This document shows, one piece after another, positions 28,482 to 37,641 of a DNA stretch of 64,000 bases; position 1 is the first letter of the stretch, and every line of letters begins with the position of its first letter. The DNA is from Psychrobacter arenosus (GTDB lineage: Bacteria; Pseudomonadota; Gammaproteobacteria; Pseudomonadales; Moraxellaceae): assembly GCF_904848165.1 (NCBI RefSeq), contig NZ_LR884459.1:3038001-3102000 (forward strand). The letters run 5' to 3'. The position numbers and the translations under genes are program-made. A model generated the notes under the pieces. The model did no database searches and had not been told where the DNA came from. It saw only the letters and a program-made list of their open reading frames with translations.

Positions 28482-29435
28482 TTATAAAGAGATGCCCCAT
28501 TTAAATGGATCGCTATCTTGAATAATGAGCGAGGTCTCAGCACAGACGTGGGCATAACCGCGAATCGTAGGGATAATGGTATTGTCAGAATGAGATTGGT
28601 AGCGAGCGCTAAAGAGACTGCCAATGACGCTTTGTTGAATCCAAGTCTCTCCAGGGGCTAGTAGGTTGTCCGCTGCCAAACAGGCTAGCTTGGCGCTAGT
28701 GCCAGTTCCGCAAGGAGAGCGGTCGTAAGCCGCGCCAGGACACAATACAAAGCTTTTGCTATTGGCTTGGGCAAGGTCGCTACTGCCAAATAATTCAATA
28801 TGATCGATTTCGCCATTGTCAGCACCAGTAATGCCTGCTTTGTGAAGTGCAGATTTGATTTGAAGGCTAAGCTGGGTAAGCTTCTGGACATTGCTCGCCT
28901 CGATAGCTTGGCCATGCTCACTTACTAAAAAAAACCAATTGCCTCCCCAAGCTATATCTCCGAAGATAGGCCCTACATTAGGTACTTGAACTTCGACCTG
29001 TTGTTGGTAGCGATAGGAGGGGACGTTTTGCACGCTGCAACTGCCGTCTTCATGCCAAGTTGCCTTGACCAAGCCAACCGTTGTCTCAAGATAATGCTCA
29101 CCTGGAGTGATTTTTTGCTGATAAGCGAGCGAGGCGATGACCCCGATGGTGCCGTGACCACACATGCCTAGATAACCATGATTGTTAAAAAAGATGACAG
29201 CGGCGGTAGCGCGAGGGTCGGTCGGTGGGCATAGTAGAGCACCCACCAAGACATCATTACCTCGAGGTTCTAGAATGATGCTTTGGCGCAAATGATCGTA
29301 GTTGCGTTGAAAGTCTTGCAGTTTTTCTTGAATGGTATGACCGCTCAGCTCGGGAAACCCTTCGTACACCATACGGGTAGGCTCACCACCGGTGTGCGAG
29401 TCAATAATCTTGAAATTAAAAAGTGTTGCAGACAT
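28482..29435 (-). CDS. 4-Hydroxyproline 2-epimerase (proline racemase family)
   Basis: 317 residues. Both catalytic cysteines of the family are present: C92 in MCGHGTIG and C242 in [11 protein letters not shown]. This marks an epimerase or racemase and not a dehydratase, which has threonine at the second site. [12 protein letters not shown] opens the protein as in known 4-hydroxyproline epimerases. It would convert trans-4-hydroxy-L-proline to cis-4-hydroxy-D-proline, the first step of the operon. First gene of the minus-strand operon, with AGGAAG upstream, and divergent from the AraC regulator. Confidence 0.93.
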   Translation of the reverse strand: MSATLFNFKIIDSHTGGEPTRMVYEGFPELSGHTIQEKLQDFQRNYDHLRQSIILEPRGNDVLVGALLCPPTDPRATAAVIFFNNHGYLGMCGHGTIGVIASLAYQQKITPGEHYLETTVGLVKATWHEDGSCSVQNVPSYRYQQQVEVQVPNVGPIFGDIAWGGNWFFLVSEHGQAIEASNVQKLTQLSLQIKSALHKAGITGADNGEIDHIELFGSSDLAQANSKSFVLCPGAAYDRSPCGTGTSAKLACLAADNLLAPGETWIQQSVIGSLFSARYQSHSDNTIIPTIRGYAHVCAETSLIIQDSDPFKWGISL

Positions 29436-29800
29436 GACTGACTTCCTGATTCATCCGTGAATTGAGGCTTATCCTTAACGCTGTTCTCAAGTAGCCAGCG
29501 CTTAGATATAGGATGACTTTTTTCAGAATGGCGGTCTTGCTGTTTTTCTATGAATAAATGCGTATTTCTGCACAGGTTACAGTGCCATATCACGGTATAA
29601 AGGATATGCCATTACCTGCATGTGTTAAGTGGTCTATAGGTTTTAGGAGAATAAATGCGTTGGAGTGGCATAAAGACAAAGGGTGTCTTACAGTAAGTCT
29701 TAGCGATTTATGCACACTATTTAAGCAAAAAGACCACTTGGGAATAGGGTACTCTAAAGGGATATAAGAATGGCTTGGGAACAAGCTCGAGAGAGGCAAT
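29436..29800. promoter_or_regulatory. Divergent promoter region of hydroxyproline operon and its regulator
   Basis: 365 bases without a convincing gene; short open frames here on both strands lack ribosome sites. A perfect 9-base inverted repeat, AAGTGGTCT at 29627-29635 and AGACCACTT at 29731-29739, is spaced 95 bases apart. That is compatible with two operator half-sites for the AraC protein or looping; this is inference. Confidence 0.4.
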
Positions 29801-30679
29801 ATGGAAAATGTGCCAATGCTAATAGCTGCGAAATCAACAACTCGTCTATCAACATCAACAGCGCCAAAATCAGTACTTAAGTCAGTATCTAAGTCTGTCG
29901 TAGTTGAGCCGACAAAAGGGTGGTCGCAGCAGCTGCAGCGTCATCAACCAAAGGACTTCCGAGAGTTTGTAGATAACATCTCTTTACTGCTACCCCTGCT
30001 CGATACTATGACCAATGTGGTATTTTTTGTGAAAGATAGCCAAGCGCGTTATCAATTAGTGAATAGGACTCTCATTAAGCGTAGTGGCCTCAAAGATAGG
30101 CAAGAGCTAGTTGGGCTAACCCCCGAGCAAGTCTTCGCAAAACCCCAAGGAAAGGATTATCTAAATCAGGATTTAAGGGTGCTGAAAGAGGGTAGGGGAA
30201 TCGTCGATAAGTTGGAGTTGCATAGTTATGCTTCGGGGCAGTTGGGGTGGTGTATTACGCAAAAGCTACCGGTGTACAGTGCTGAACAGCAGATAGTAGC
30301 GATGGTAGGTATTTCGGTAGATATCGATGAAGATAATGAGCGAATACTGCGTAAACATGCGCGCTTAGCAAGCGTGGAGCAGTTTGTGAGGGACAACCTC
30401 GACCAAAAGATTAATATAGTGCGACTAGCGAAGCTGGCGAATCTTAGCCAGTCGCAACTGGAGCGTACCTTTAAGACAGTACTCAATATGTCGCCTATTC
30501 AATTTGTGCAAAAGATGCGTTTGGAGCATGCTATCCGTCTCTTGGCAGACCCTAAGCTCACGGTAACACAAATTTCTTTAAACTGTGGTTATGGGGATCA
30601 TAGTGCCTTTAGTCGTCAGTTTAAGCAATTTACTGGGATGTCGCCGGTGCAATTTCGCAAGACGCATTTTAAGGGATAA
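29801..30679 (+). CDS. PAS-domain AraC-family regulator of hydroxyproline catabolism
   Basis: 292 residues. After a polar N-terminus (1-50), a PAS sensor occupies about 55-170 (LDTMTNVVFFVKDSQARYQLVN ... AMVGISVDID, in pieces). The AraC DNA-binding domain with two helix-turn-helix motifs fills the last 105 residues (NIVRLAKLANLSQSQLERTF ... CGYGDHSAFSRQFKQFTG). It is divergent from the epimerase and so probably activates the operon. The PAS domain suggests it senses hydroxyproline or a pathway intermediate; no ligand can be read from sequence. GAGAGG precedes the ATG. Confidence 0.9.
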   Translation: MENVPMLIAAKSTTRLSTSTAPKSVLKSVSKSVVVEPTKGWSQQLQRHQPKDFREFVDNISLLLPLLDTMTNVVFFVKDSQARYQLVNRTLIKRSGLKDRQELVGLTPEQVFAKPQGKDYLNQDLRVLKEGRGIVDKLELHSYASGQLGWCITQKLPVYSAEQQIVAMVGISVDIDEDNERILRKHARLASVEQFVRDNLDQKINIVRLAKLANLSQSQLERTFKTVLNMSPIQFVQKMRLEHAIRLLADPKLTVTQISLNCGYGDHSAFSRQFKQFTGMSPVQFRKTHFKG

Positions 30680-30705
30680 GATTAAGATTAGTCGGTTTAT
30701 ATTGT

Positions 30706-30744
30706 ATAAAAAACGCACCTTTTGATAGGGTGCGTTTTTTTTGT
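30706..30744. terminator. Bidirectional terminator between the AraC gene and pilus operon
   Basis: Same ACGCACC/GGTGCGT stem as at 23056-23092, differing by one base in the loop side and with an eight-T run. It serves the convergent AraC gene and the end of the pilus operon. Confidence 0.88.
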
Positions 30745-30763
30745 TTTATGGGGTTGTTAGCAA

Positions 30764-31774
30764 CTAATAATTCACTCTAATAGTGACAGTATCAGAGTAA
30801 GTATCTGGCTTAAAGTCAGCGCTAGGCACGTCTACATAGACAGTTTCGTCTTTATTTACCGCGTTACCAGTGCCTGTCACCCAATTGTTTGAAATGTTTC
30901 CCCATGAAGAAGAGGTGCCACTTATAACTTTGCGTAAATTGTAGGGAACTTTATCAAGGTTGCCGCTAGTGCCACTCATTTCACCTGCCCCAGTTGTGGA
31001 GTTATTAGAAGGAGTTAAGCTAATGGTATAAGGCGTGTTATTAGTACAAGTCACACCGATTACCGTGTTACCAGTTATATTGGTAGCAGTTGCTGCACGA
31101 CTGTTTAAATTAACGTCGGCAATAGTCTCAATCTTACAATCTTTAATTACAGTTGCTTGGACTTTAAATGGGAATCGAATACTACCTTGCGTTCCAGTTG
31201 TGCAATCAAGTAGACTCCCATCACCGCCAAGGGGACTAACGTCCGTCGTCAGTGCAGTATTACCACCAGTGAAATTATTGATATAAAATCCTGGCGTAGC
31301 AGAGATATTACCGTTGTTTGGTAATAGAGAGATCTTGATAGGGACGTCAATGTTAATTGATCCTCCACCGGGGATATTATGTAATACTGATTTGTATTCT
31401 GATTTAAGATTAGCGTTATTACGAGTACTTAAAAGTGTACCATTAGGTAATGTTATGGTAAATGCTAAGCGAGGGATATTAGGAGTTGTCGTTCCTTGAG
31501 ACATATAACGCGGGAGCGTTATAGTAGGGTCATAGCTACCACCATCAACCGCAAGGCAGACATATAACCTTCTGCTATTAACGTAAGTACTATTGCATTT
31601 GTAGTTTATATTGACTGTAATATTAGCATTATCTGCATTGGTAGAGGTTATGCTACCTAAATCTACTGTGGGCATACTTGCTGTACAATTAACAGCTGCC
31701 TGCAAATTACTCATTGGAAGTAAAAAAGCCAGAGGAATCAAATAAAGGCCAAAATGCCATTGAAAGAGTTTCAT
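30764..31774 (-). CDS. Csu-type pilus tip protein (two spore-coat U domains, CsuE-like)
   Basis: 336 residues from the ATG at 31774, with AGAAGG seven bases upstream overlapping the usher's end. A signal peptide (LIPLAFLLPMSNLQAA) is followed by two beta-rich domains. The second one, from about residue 205 (QATVIKDCKIETIADVNL), has the donor-strand start and cysteine pattern of SCPU-domain pilins and ends TVTIRVNY, like the major pilin. Two-domain SCPU proteins at this operon position are tip adhesins of archaic chaperone-usher pili. Exported and assembled at the fibre tip. Base composition is more AT-rich than the usher. Confidence 0.85.
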   Translation of the reverse strand: MKLFQWHFGLYLIPLAFLLPMSNLQAAVNCTASMPTVDLGSITSTNADNANITVNINYKCNSTYVNSRRLYVCLAVDGGSYDPTITLPRYMSQGTTTPNIPRLAFTITLPNGTLLSTRNNANLKSEYKSVLHNIPGGGSINIDVPIKISLLPNNGNISATPGFYINNFTGGNTALTTDVSPLGGDGSLLDCTTGTQGSIRFPFKVQATVIKDCKIETIADVNLNSRAATATNITGNTVIGVTCTNNTPYTISLTPSNNSTTGAGEMSGTSGNLDKVPYNLRKVISGTSSSWGNISNNWVTGTGNAVNKDETVYVDVPSADFKPDTYSDTVTIRVNY

Positions 31775-31776
31775 CA

Positions 31777-34251
31777 CTATACCTTCTGACAGACAAGGGG
31801 ACCGATAAGCGGGATACCATCCCCTTGTTTCTGATAATCAAAGCTAACTTGGCAACGTTCCCCAGAGGGTGCAATTACCTCTAATATATTCTGCTCATCG
31901 AGCGTATCTAAATAGACCTCACCATCAAAGCCTACGATAGCGGATGGTAATAGTGCTTGAGTGACTAACCGCACTTGACTGCCTATTGGTATAAACTCAT
32001 CTTTATTGTCTTTTAGGATAACGGAGGCGGAGCGCACAGGCGTAAGTTTAAAGTTCACCAACGTACCAGCGCGATCGGTCGGCGTTGCTTGAGCAGCTAC
32101 CTTATCAATACGTAAATCTGCGGGCAAGTTCATAGTATCGATAGCTACCTTATTATCTTGATAAGCGTTGAGCGGTGAGATTAATAAGAGCCCACGGCTA
32201 TTCGTAGTACCGATGACATTGTTTTGTAATAATACCGGCACATCGGCAACCCCATCAGTGGATACTACGGCAAAGCCATCGTTGATTTGCCGTGCAGCAA
32301 ACACGCCACCACCCATCATGACCACAGAGCCATTACCACTGGCGTAGGTGGAATAGTTGCTATCACTACTGCTAATGCCCGCCTGTACCTGACCATAGCG
32401 TCCGAGATAATTCAGCTCAGCTAAGCCCCGAGAGCTATCGTCATTATCCCCATTATCTATACTGTGTTGCGCCTGTGCGCGCCAACCTAATCCGCCAGCA
32501 CTAGGCTCTGACTGTGAGATATCTGCGACCATGACATTCCGTGCATTGCTGTGCTGAAGGCTACTATTCACTGAGATATTGCGGTCAAATGAAAAAGAAG
32601 CGCCAATAGCGGCACTATTATTATCAGAGTTATTCAGGTCATGGTTATAGTTAGCATTGATGCTCACACGCCTACCTAAAGATTTGCTCCAGTAAGCGCT
32701 GGCAAATTGCGCAGTGTCATCTTCAGCATAATCTACTTGATTATAGCTGACTCCAAAGCTGCCAAAGGTTTGGCTGCCATAACCTGTGGAGAGTTGATAA
32801 CTTTGGCGAATAGGGGTCGAGCCATACTGGGTCGCTACATCGCGATACTCGCCTTGGGTGCCTAAGGTATTAACACCAATGTTAAAGCGTTTATTATTCC
32901 ATTGATAGCTAGCACTATATTGAGTGCCGCTTTCATCTTGGCCATTACTGCCCGCTAATGAGGCAAATAATACTCCACCTGGTCCGCCCAATACCCAAGT
33001 GCCGCCAACGCCTGCATTGGCTAAATCTTTGGTGGCCTCGGCATGGGTCTCAGCGGTAAAGCGGTTATTCACGCCATAACGCCAAGTGCCACTGACGGCG
33101 ACATCGCTGCCATAATCGAAGGATTTGATGCCATAGTTTTCCCGTACAGTACCAAGCTCTACAGACCAATCTGATAAGCCGGGCTGTAGTAAACGGTGAG
33201 TATCATAAAGCGAGAAGTTAACCGTAGAGCTCTGTCCTAGCGCATCGGTCAATACCAATTGCGCATTACCCGTACCGCTGATGCTTGGGGCGGTATTTAA
33301 CTCAAAGGGGCCGGCAGGAACTTCACCACTATATTGCTTAAGACCATCCACGTACAGCTCTACTGCTGAAGGTAGGGTGGCAGAACCAAAGAAGGACGGC
33401 AATGGGGTAGTGGTCATATAAGGTTGTAGATTAAAATTACTGCCAATCTGTAATCCACCCAAGCGGGTAGAGCGCGTCCAAGATAATGCTCCTGTAAGAA
33501 TATCCCCAGCACGTACAGTTATCAGATTATCCGGAAAGGACTGACTCCAGCTGGTATCTAACCGTACAGTGCGGTTGTTCCAATCGCGGTCAGCACCGTT
33601 ATCAGCATTATTAGTGCGGCCTAGACGATTACTAGTAGTGAGTGCCGTTGAGCTTAAAACCCCATTAGCATTAAAGGCGCGCACTTCGCTAAAGGCACTT
33701 AAATTGATGGCGTTATTGTCGGTACGTGAGCCATAAAGGTTGTAATTTAATAAGACCCCAGGCGATGAGCTGGCTTGAGTGCGTCGGTTGTCCCGATTAT
33801 TTAACACCGTAGTATCTAGGTTCAGGATACTTAAGGGCGCCACAATGTCGACCGACTGCATACGCGGGTTATAGTCGACTTTGATATTGGCAAAGCTATT
33901 GAGCGGTACAGGGTCTGTAATACCGGGAGGTACGATAAAGCCTAGCTGCTGCAATACAGCAATACTCGCCCAAAGCTGGTCTTCACGATAATCAAAATGC
34001 GCCAAGCCTGCACTAGCGCCATTCAGGGTCACGTCTAGGTATAAATCTAAGCCACGCGTTTGACTCGCATCCTCATTGAGGCCGAGTTGGGTAAAGCTAT
34101 TATCAACAGGAGTAGTTTGTGAAGTAGAGACAGTAGGCGAGACGTCATCTGCAACGGCCGCCTGGCTGACCGATACTGCCACACTTTGTAGCAGCAGAGC
34201 TTTAGCGAGGGGCGAGGTCCAACGTGAGGTCTTGTGTCGTCTGAGTACCAT
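31777..34251 (-). CDS. Outer-membrane fimbrial usher (CsuD-like, archaic type)
   Basis: 824 residues. After the signal peptide (ending VSQAAVADD), the protein has an N-terminal periplasmic domain (GLDLYLDVTLNGASAGLAHF), a long beta-barrel region with alternating aromatic strands, a middle domain (SFFGSATLPSAVELYVDGLK) and a C-terminal domain ending in a double-cysteine segment (ERCQVSF ... PLVCQKV). It is the outer-membrane assembly pore for the pilus. The ATG at 34251 lies 50 bases inside the chaperone gene; that start is needed for the signal peptide, so translation is coupled. Confidence 0.92.
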   Translation of the reverse strand: MVLRRHKTSRWTSPLAKALLLQSVAVSVSQAAVADDVSPTVSTSQTTPVDNSFTQLGLNEDASQTRGLDLYLDVTLNGASAGLAHFDYREDQLWASIAVLQQLGFIVPPGITDPVPLNSFANIKVDYNPRMQSVDIVAPLSILNLDTTVLNNRDNRRTQASSSPGVLLNYNLYGSRTDNNAINLSAFSEVRAFNANGVLSSTALTTSNRLGRTNNADNGADRDWNNRTVRLDTSWSQSFPDNLITVRAGDILTGALSWTRSTRLGGLQIGSNFNLQPYMTTTPLPSFFGSATLPSAVELYVDGLKQYSGEVPAGPFELNTAPSISGTGNAQLVLTDALGQSSTVNFSLYDTHRLLQPGLSDWSVELGTVRENYGIKSFDYGSDVAVSGTWRYGVNNRFTAETHAEATKDLANAGVGGTWVLGGPGGVLFASLAGSNGQDESGTQYSASYQWNNKRFNIGVNTLGTQGEYRDVATQYGSTPIRQSYQLSTGYGSQTFGSFGVSYNQVDYAEDDTAQFASAYWSKSLGRRVSINANYNHDLNNSDNNSAAIGASFSFDRNISVNSSLQHSNARNVMVADISQSEPSAGGLGWRAQAQHSIDNGDNDDSSRGLAELNYLGRYGQVQAGISSSDSNYSTYASGNGSVVMMGGGVFAARQINDGFAVVSTDGVADVPVLLQNNVIGTTNSRGLLLISPLNAYQDNKVAIDTMNLPADLRIDKVAAQATPTDRAGTLVNFKLTPVRSASVILKDNKDEFIPIGSQVRLVTQALLPSAIVGFDGEVYLDTLDEQNILEVIAPSGERCQVSFDYQKQGDGIPLIGPLVCQKV

Positions 34252-34963
34252 TGATCATCACCTTGAATTTACCGCTAGTCTTAAGGGCGGAGGGCGGTAT
34301 TTTCAGGGTCCAGTGCATACTGGCACCTGGTAAGACATACCCTAGCAAACCGGGATGAATGGCAACATCATTGCCAGCAGCATCCGTATAGCTGAGCGCT
34401 GCCAGTTGGGCGTGACCATTACCACTATTGCGGACGTGCAAGTCTACCTGCTCGCCATCTGCTCTAGGGCTGTAACGCCATTGCAGTTGTGGCATAGTCT
34501 TGGTGACGCCAACAGGGTTTACAAATACAGGTAAAGAGTAGCTCAGTGCAAACTGCAAGCCCGTCTTCTGCTCGGCAGATGGAATAGGGAGCTCATCAAT
34601 CGAGAGGCGATAGCTGCTTTCCACGGCACCAATACCGCTGGGTGGCGCAGACGCACGGATGATCCGGATGAGTTGTTTTTCGCCCGGTTTAAGTTCAATC
34701 ATCGGTGGACTGGCCAATAATCCGCGCGATGCAGTGAGCTGATCGCCTTTTTCATCCTGTGACCATTGGTACACCCGCACTTGCGCATGTACCACGTCAC
34801 CACCGGTATTACTCAACGTTAAGCCACTGGCGTTTTCTTTAGCTTGCAAGCTTAAAGAGATGGGAGAGACCTGTAGGCCACTCGCCATCGCGCCACTGCT
34901 GGCTAGTAGTAAGCTAGTAATGACAGCCGGTTTGGCTATACGATGTAACCAGAGATTTGACAT
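34202..34963 (-). CDS. Periplasmic pilus chaperone (CsuC-like)
   Basis: 253 residues with a signal peptide (ITSLLLASSGAMA) and two immunoglobulin-like domains. The G1 strand region KPGEKQLIRIIRASAPP and the N-terminal LQVSPISLSLQAKENASGLTL match the archaic chaperone branch. It caps pilin subunits by donor-strand complementation and delivers them to the usher. It starts 5 bases after the major pilin's stop and overlaps the usher's start. Confidence 0.92.
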   Translation of the reverse strand: MSNLWLHRIAKPAVITSLLLASSGAMASGLQVSPISLSLQAKENASGLTLSNTGGDVVHAQVRVYQWSQDEKGDQLTASRGLLASPPMIELKPGEKQLIRIIRASAPPSGIGAVESSYRLSIDELPIPSAEQKTGLQFALSYSLPVFVNPVGVTKTMPQLQWRYSPRADGEQVDLHVRNSGNGHAQLAALSYTDAAGNDVAIHPGLLGYVLPGASMHWTLKIPPSALKTSGKFKVMINGTQTTQDLTLDLAPR

Positions 34964-34968
34964 AGTAG

Positions 34969-35514
34969 TTAGTAAATCACGTCTACTTTGACAGTATCAA
35001 TGTAGTCGCCTACCTGAACATCAGTGGTAGTGGTAAGTTTGGCATATACTTTATGATTGGTTGTTGCTGCTGGTGATAAGCCATTGCCCTTACCTTGTAC
35101 GCCATTACCTACAGTGCCCAGAACTGCTTCATTACCCCAGACGGTAGTCGCGCCAGCGTTAGAATACAACTGATAGCCAACTGTATCAGTTCCTGGACCA
35201 TTCAAGGTACCCGCACCAGTAGTACTAGTTACGTTCTGCGGTGTTAGATTGATAAAGTAAGGAGCATTTTTAGAACACTGTACAGCGATATCCGCAGTAC
35301 TTGCTTCAATAATTGCAGACATATCAGTACCTGCGTCAATATCACCGAAATCAATGTCATTGGCGCCACTTGCAGTTGTTACGCTACAAACTGAATTAAT
35401 GGTCAGTTTAACGTCAAAGTTACCAGTTGCTGTACCAGCAGCATTAGCAGAAACAGCAGTCAAACTAGCAGCGGCAAGTAAAGTAGCGGTCAATAAAGAT
35501 TTTTGAAATTGCAT
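34969..35514 (-). CDS. Major pilin, spore-coat U domain (CsuA/B-like)
   Basis: 181 residues with a signal peptide ending AVSANA. The mature protein begins with a donor strand (GNFDVKLTINSVCSV), carries two cysteines (C43 and C80) for one disulfide and ends DTVKVDVIY. This is the Csu-type SCPU pilin layout. As first gene of the operon with a strong GGAGG before the ATG, it should be the most abundant subunit. In Acinetobacter csu operons two further minor pilins (CsuA, CsuB) follow it; they are absent here. Confidence 0.9.
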   Translation of the reverse strand: MQFQKSLLTATLLAAASLTAVSANAAGTATGNFDVKLTINSVCSVTTASGANDIDFGDIDAGTDMSAIIEASTADIAVQCSKNAPYFINLTPQNVTSTTGAGTLNGPGTDTVGYQLYSNAGATTVWGNEAVLGTVGNGVQGKGNGLSPAATTNHKVYAKLTTTTDVQVGDYIDTVKVDVIY

Positions 35515-36177
35515 GGCAAACCTCCACGGGTTTAGGTATTCGATGAGTGAAACACATCGTCATTTGCTGAGAGCGCATCTGACAGAAAATGTCTTTTAAT
35601 AATTTGTAGTCCATTCCATTAGCTTGCCATGTCTACTGTTCGCTATTTCATTCAATGACAATAAAGCTGCAGTTGATGAGTAAGGACTCCATTCCCCCTA
35701 CAAATTCTATAATTCATTATCTCATATAAAATCCATTAATTTCAGTACTTTAACAATTGTTCAGAGGTTCATTTGACACTTGAAACTACTGAATTTCTCT
35801 GATATCGAAACCCATAATTTGAATCAAATCAGAGATATTTTTATTAGAAGATATCGCTGTAGTTGGTAATCCACCTTACCCGTAGGGAAATCATAGTAAT
35901 TAATTAACTGAAGATATTGATTACTTAAAAATGTGATTTAATTACATAATTTAAACATACTTTTAAAATTAATATTTTAATTAAGATATTTGGTAGTGAC
36001 TCACCGATAAGAAAGTGTGGATTTATATCTATGATAAACAAAAGTTAATAAATGCCCTGTTTTAAAGGCTATTTATAGAATAATTGTTTACTACTGCAAG
36101 AATGTCTTTCCTTTCTATGACATAAAATATTTATTTATATTAATAATTTAGATTCAGTATGCGTTTTTAGCCATTTT
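35515..36177. other. Very AT-rich 663-base gap upstream of the pilus operon
   Basis: Between the histidine kinase end and the pilin start, both on the minus strand. Composition is clearly more AT-rich than the flanks, with runs such as TTAAAATTAATATTTTAATTAA. An 8-base inverted repeat, TCTCTGAT (35796) and ATCAGAGA (35828), can form a hairpin. No frame of useful length, no tRNA, no mobile-element ends. The pilin promoter and silencing-protein (H-NS-like) sites are expected here; that is inference. Confidence 0.45.
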
Positions 36178-37641
36178 TTATAGGGTTAGAGCCAACAACC
36201 GCACCCCAACCTCAAAATACTCTTCATCATGAATACGAACTGTCAGTGACCCGCGATGTGCCACAGCAATCGCTTGCGCAATTGATAAGCCCAATCCTGT
36301 ACCCGACTGACTATGACTTAAAGGCTGCTGCCGATGAAAACGTTCGGTTAATTTATCGGCTTGCGCTTGGGTCATAGACATTGCTAAACGACTGCTAATA
36401 GTGATTGACTGTTGCGGACTATGTGCCTGACTGTCATTTTGCTCATTGTTTTTAAGGTCACTAGCGGTCTCAAGCCGAGATGTCATAATCGTTATTACAC
36501 TATCGCTAGCAGCATATTGAATGGCATTGGACAAGAGGTTCGCAAACAGCCTTTGCAGTAGGCTTTCATCACCACGCACAGAATCAAATTCTCCGATCAC
36601 CTGCAGCTCAATGTTGCGCTCTTCCGCCATCCATTCGTAATAAGATACTAGTTTGGCTATTAATCCAGATAAATCTACTGCCACAAGCTGCGATTCTCGT
36701 AGGCCTTTTTGCGTCTTTGCTAGCAGCAGCATGTTATTAATTAGCCCAGATAACTGCGCTAAGGTCTCATGTTGATGGTGCAGCTGTTCGATATATTCCT
36801 CTACGGCTCTAGGCTTGCTGAGCATGACTTGGGTCTGAGTATTTAGGCTGGCGAGTGGGGTACGCAGCTCGTGGGCAATATCGGCTGAAAATCGGGATAA
36901 GGCGTCAAAGTTTCTCTCAAGTTTATCCATCATCGCATTATAGGACTCCGCTAAGGGTCGTAGCTCTCTAGGCATGCTCTGCACGGCTATGCGGTCATCC
37001 AATTGCTCAGAGTTAATGCGCTGCATCTTGGCACTAATGGTAGATAGCGGTGCAAATCCCCAATAGACACTAAGGGCGGCGATAGAGACCAATAGCAAGG
37101 TGATAGCGAACAGAATCCAACTTAATTGACGATTAAACTGAGCCAAATACTGATGATGCACTTCAACAGGTAAGGCAATAAGGGCAAGTTTTTGCGAGTG
37201 GCGAATAACAATGGCTCGATAATGGTTTTTACCGATAGTGAGGCTAAATTGCTGCTCAGAGGAGCGTTGCCAAAGGGGGTCAAGAGAGAAGTCTTGCGGT
37301 AATGCGCTATAAAAATCCTGTGGCATACTGCGCAGGACTTTGCCGTCTTCGTTGGCGATAATTGCTTTTAATTCATAGTCTAATTCAGCAGTGCTGTTAT
37401 AGATGCTCGGTGGGTTAGTGGTAGCGATAGTAGGGTCGCTGGACTCGTTTGATAAGCGTTGGCGTAGGTTAAACGCAGCGTGCGTAAGTATCTCCGAATC
37501 CATATGGTCAAAGTGGGTGGTGACAGAGCGCTGTACCCAAGCATAAATAAGGATTTGCGTAAGGATGACCCCGAGGGTTAAGGATAAAACCGTCCGCCAC
37601 AATAAAGATAACCGCCGATCAGCAAGTTTGCTCTCAGTCAT
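36178..37641 (-). CDS. Sensor histidine kinase, CusS/copper type
   Basis: 487 residues from the ATG at 37641, which overlaps the regulator's stop by 8 bases; the open frame extends 20 codons further but without a better start. Order: membrane helix (about 12-35), periplasmic sensor loop (40-170), second helix, HAMP, H-box IAHELRTPLASL with H257, N-box LLSNAIQYA and G-box GTGLGLSIAQAIAVAHRG. The heavy-metal sensor type is inferred from the copper box and neighbours. An unusual Gln/Asn/Ser-rich insertion (NNEQNDSQAHSPQQ) lies between the N and G boxes. Confidence 0.88.
   Translation of the reverse strand: MTESKLADRRLSLLWRTVLSLTLGVILTQILIYAWVQRSVTTHFDHMDSEILTHAAFNLRQRLSNESSDPTIATTNPPSIYNSTAELDYELKAIIANEDGKVLRSMPQDFYSALPQDFSLDPLWQRSSEQQFSLTIGKNHYRAIVIRHSQKLALIALPVEVHHQYLAQFNRQLSWILFAITLLLVSIAALSVYWGFAPLSTISAKMQRINSEQLDDRIAVQSMPRELRPLAESYNAMMDKLERNFDALSRFSADIAHELRTPLASLNTQTQVMLSKPRAVEEYIEQLHHQHETLAQLSGLINNMLLLAKTQKGLRESQLVAVDLSGLIAKLVSYYEWMAEERNIELQVIGEFDSVRGDESLLQRLFANLLSNAIQYAASDSVITIMTSRLETASDLKNNEQNDSQAHSPQQSITISSRLAMSMTQAQADKLTERFHRQQPLSHSQSGTGLGLSIAQAIAVAHRGSLTVRIHDEEYFEVGVRLLALTL

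Noticed and set aside
29558..29799. Overlapping open frames of about 69 codons on both strands in the hydroxyproline control region
   Set aside because: No ribosome sites and no recognisable sequence; they occupy the expected regulatory region.
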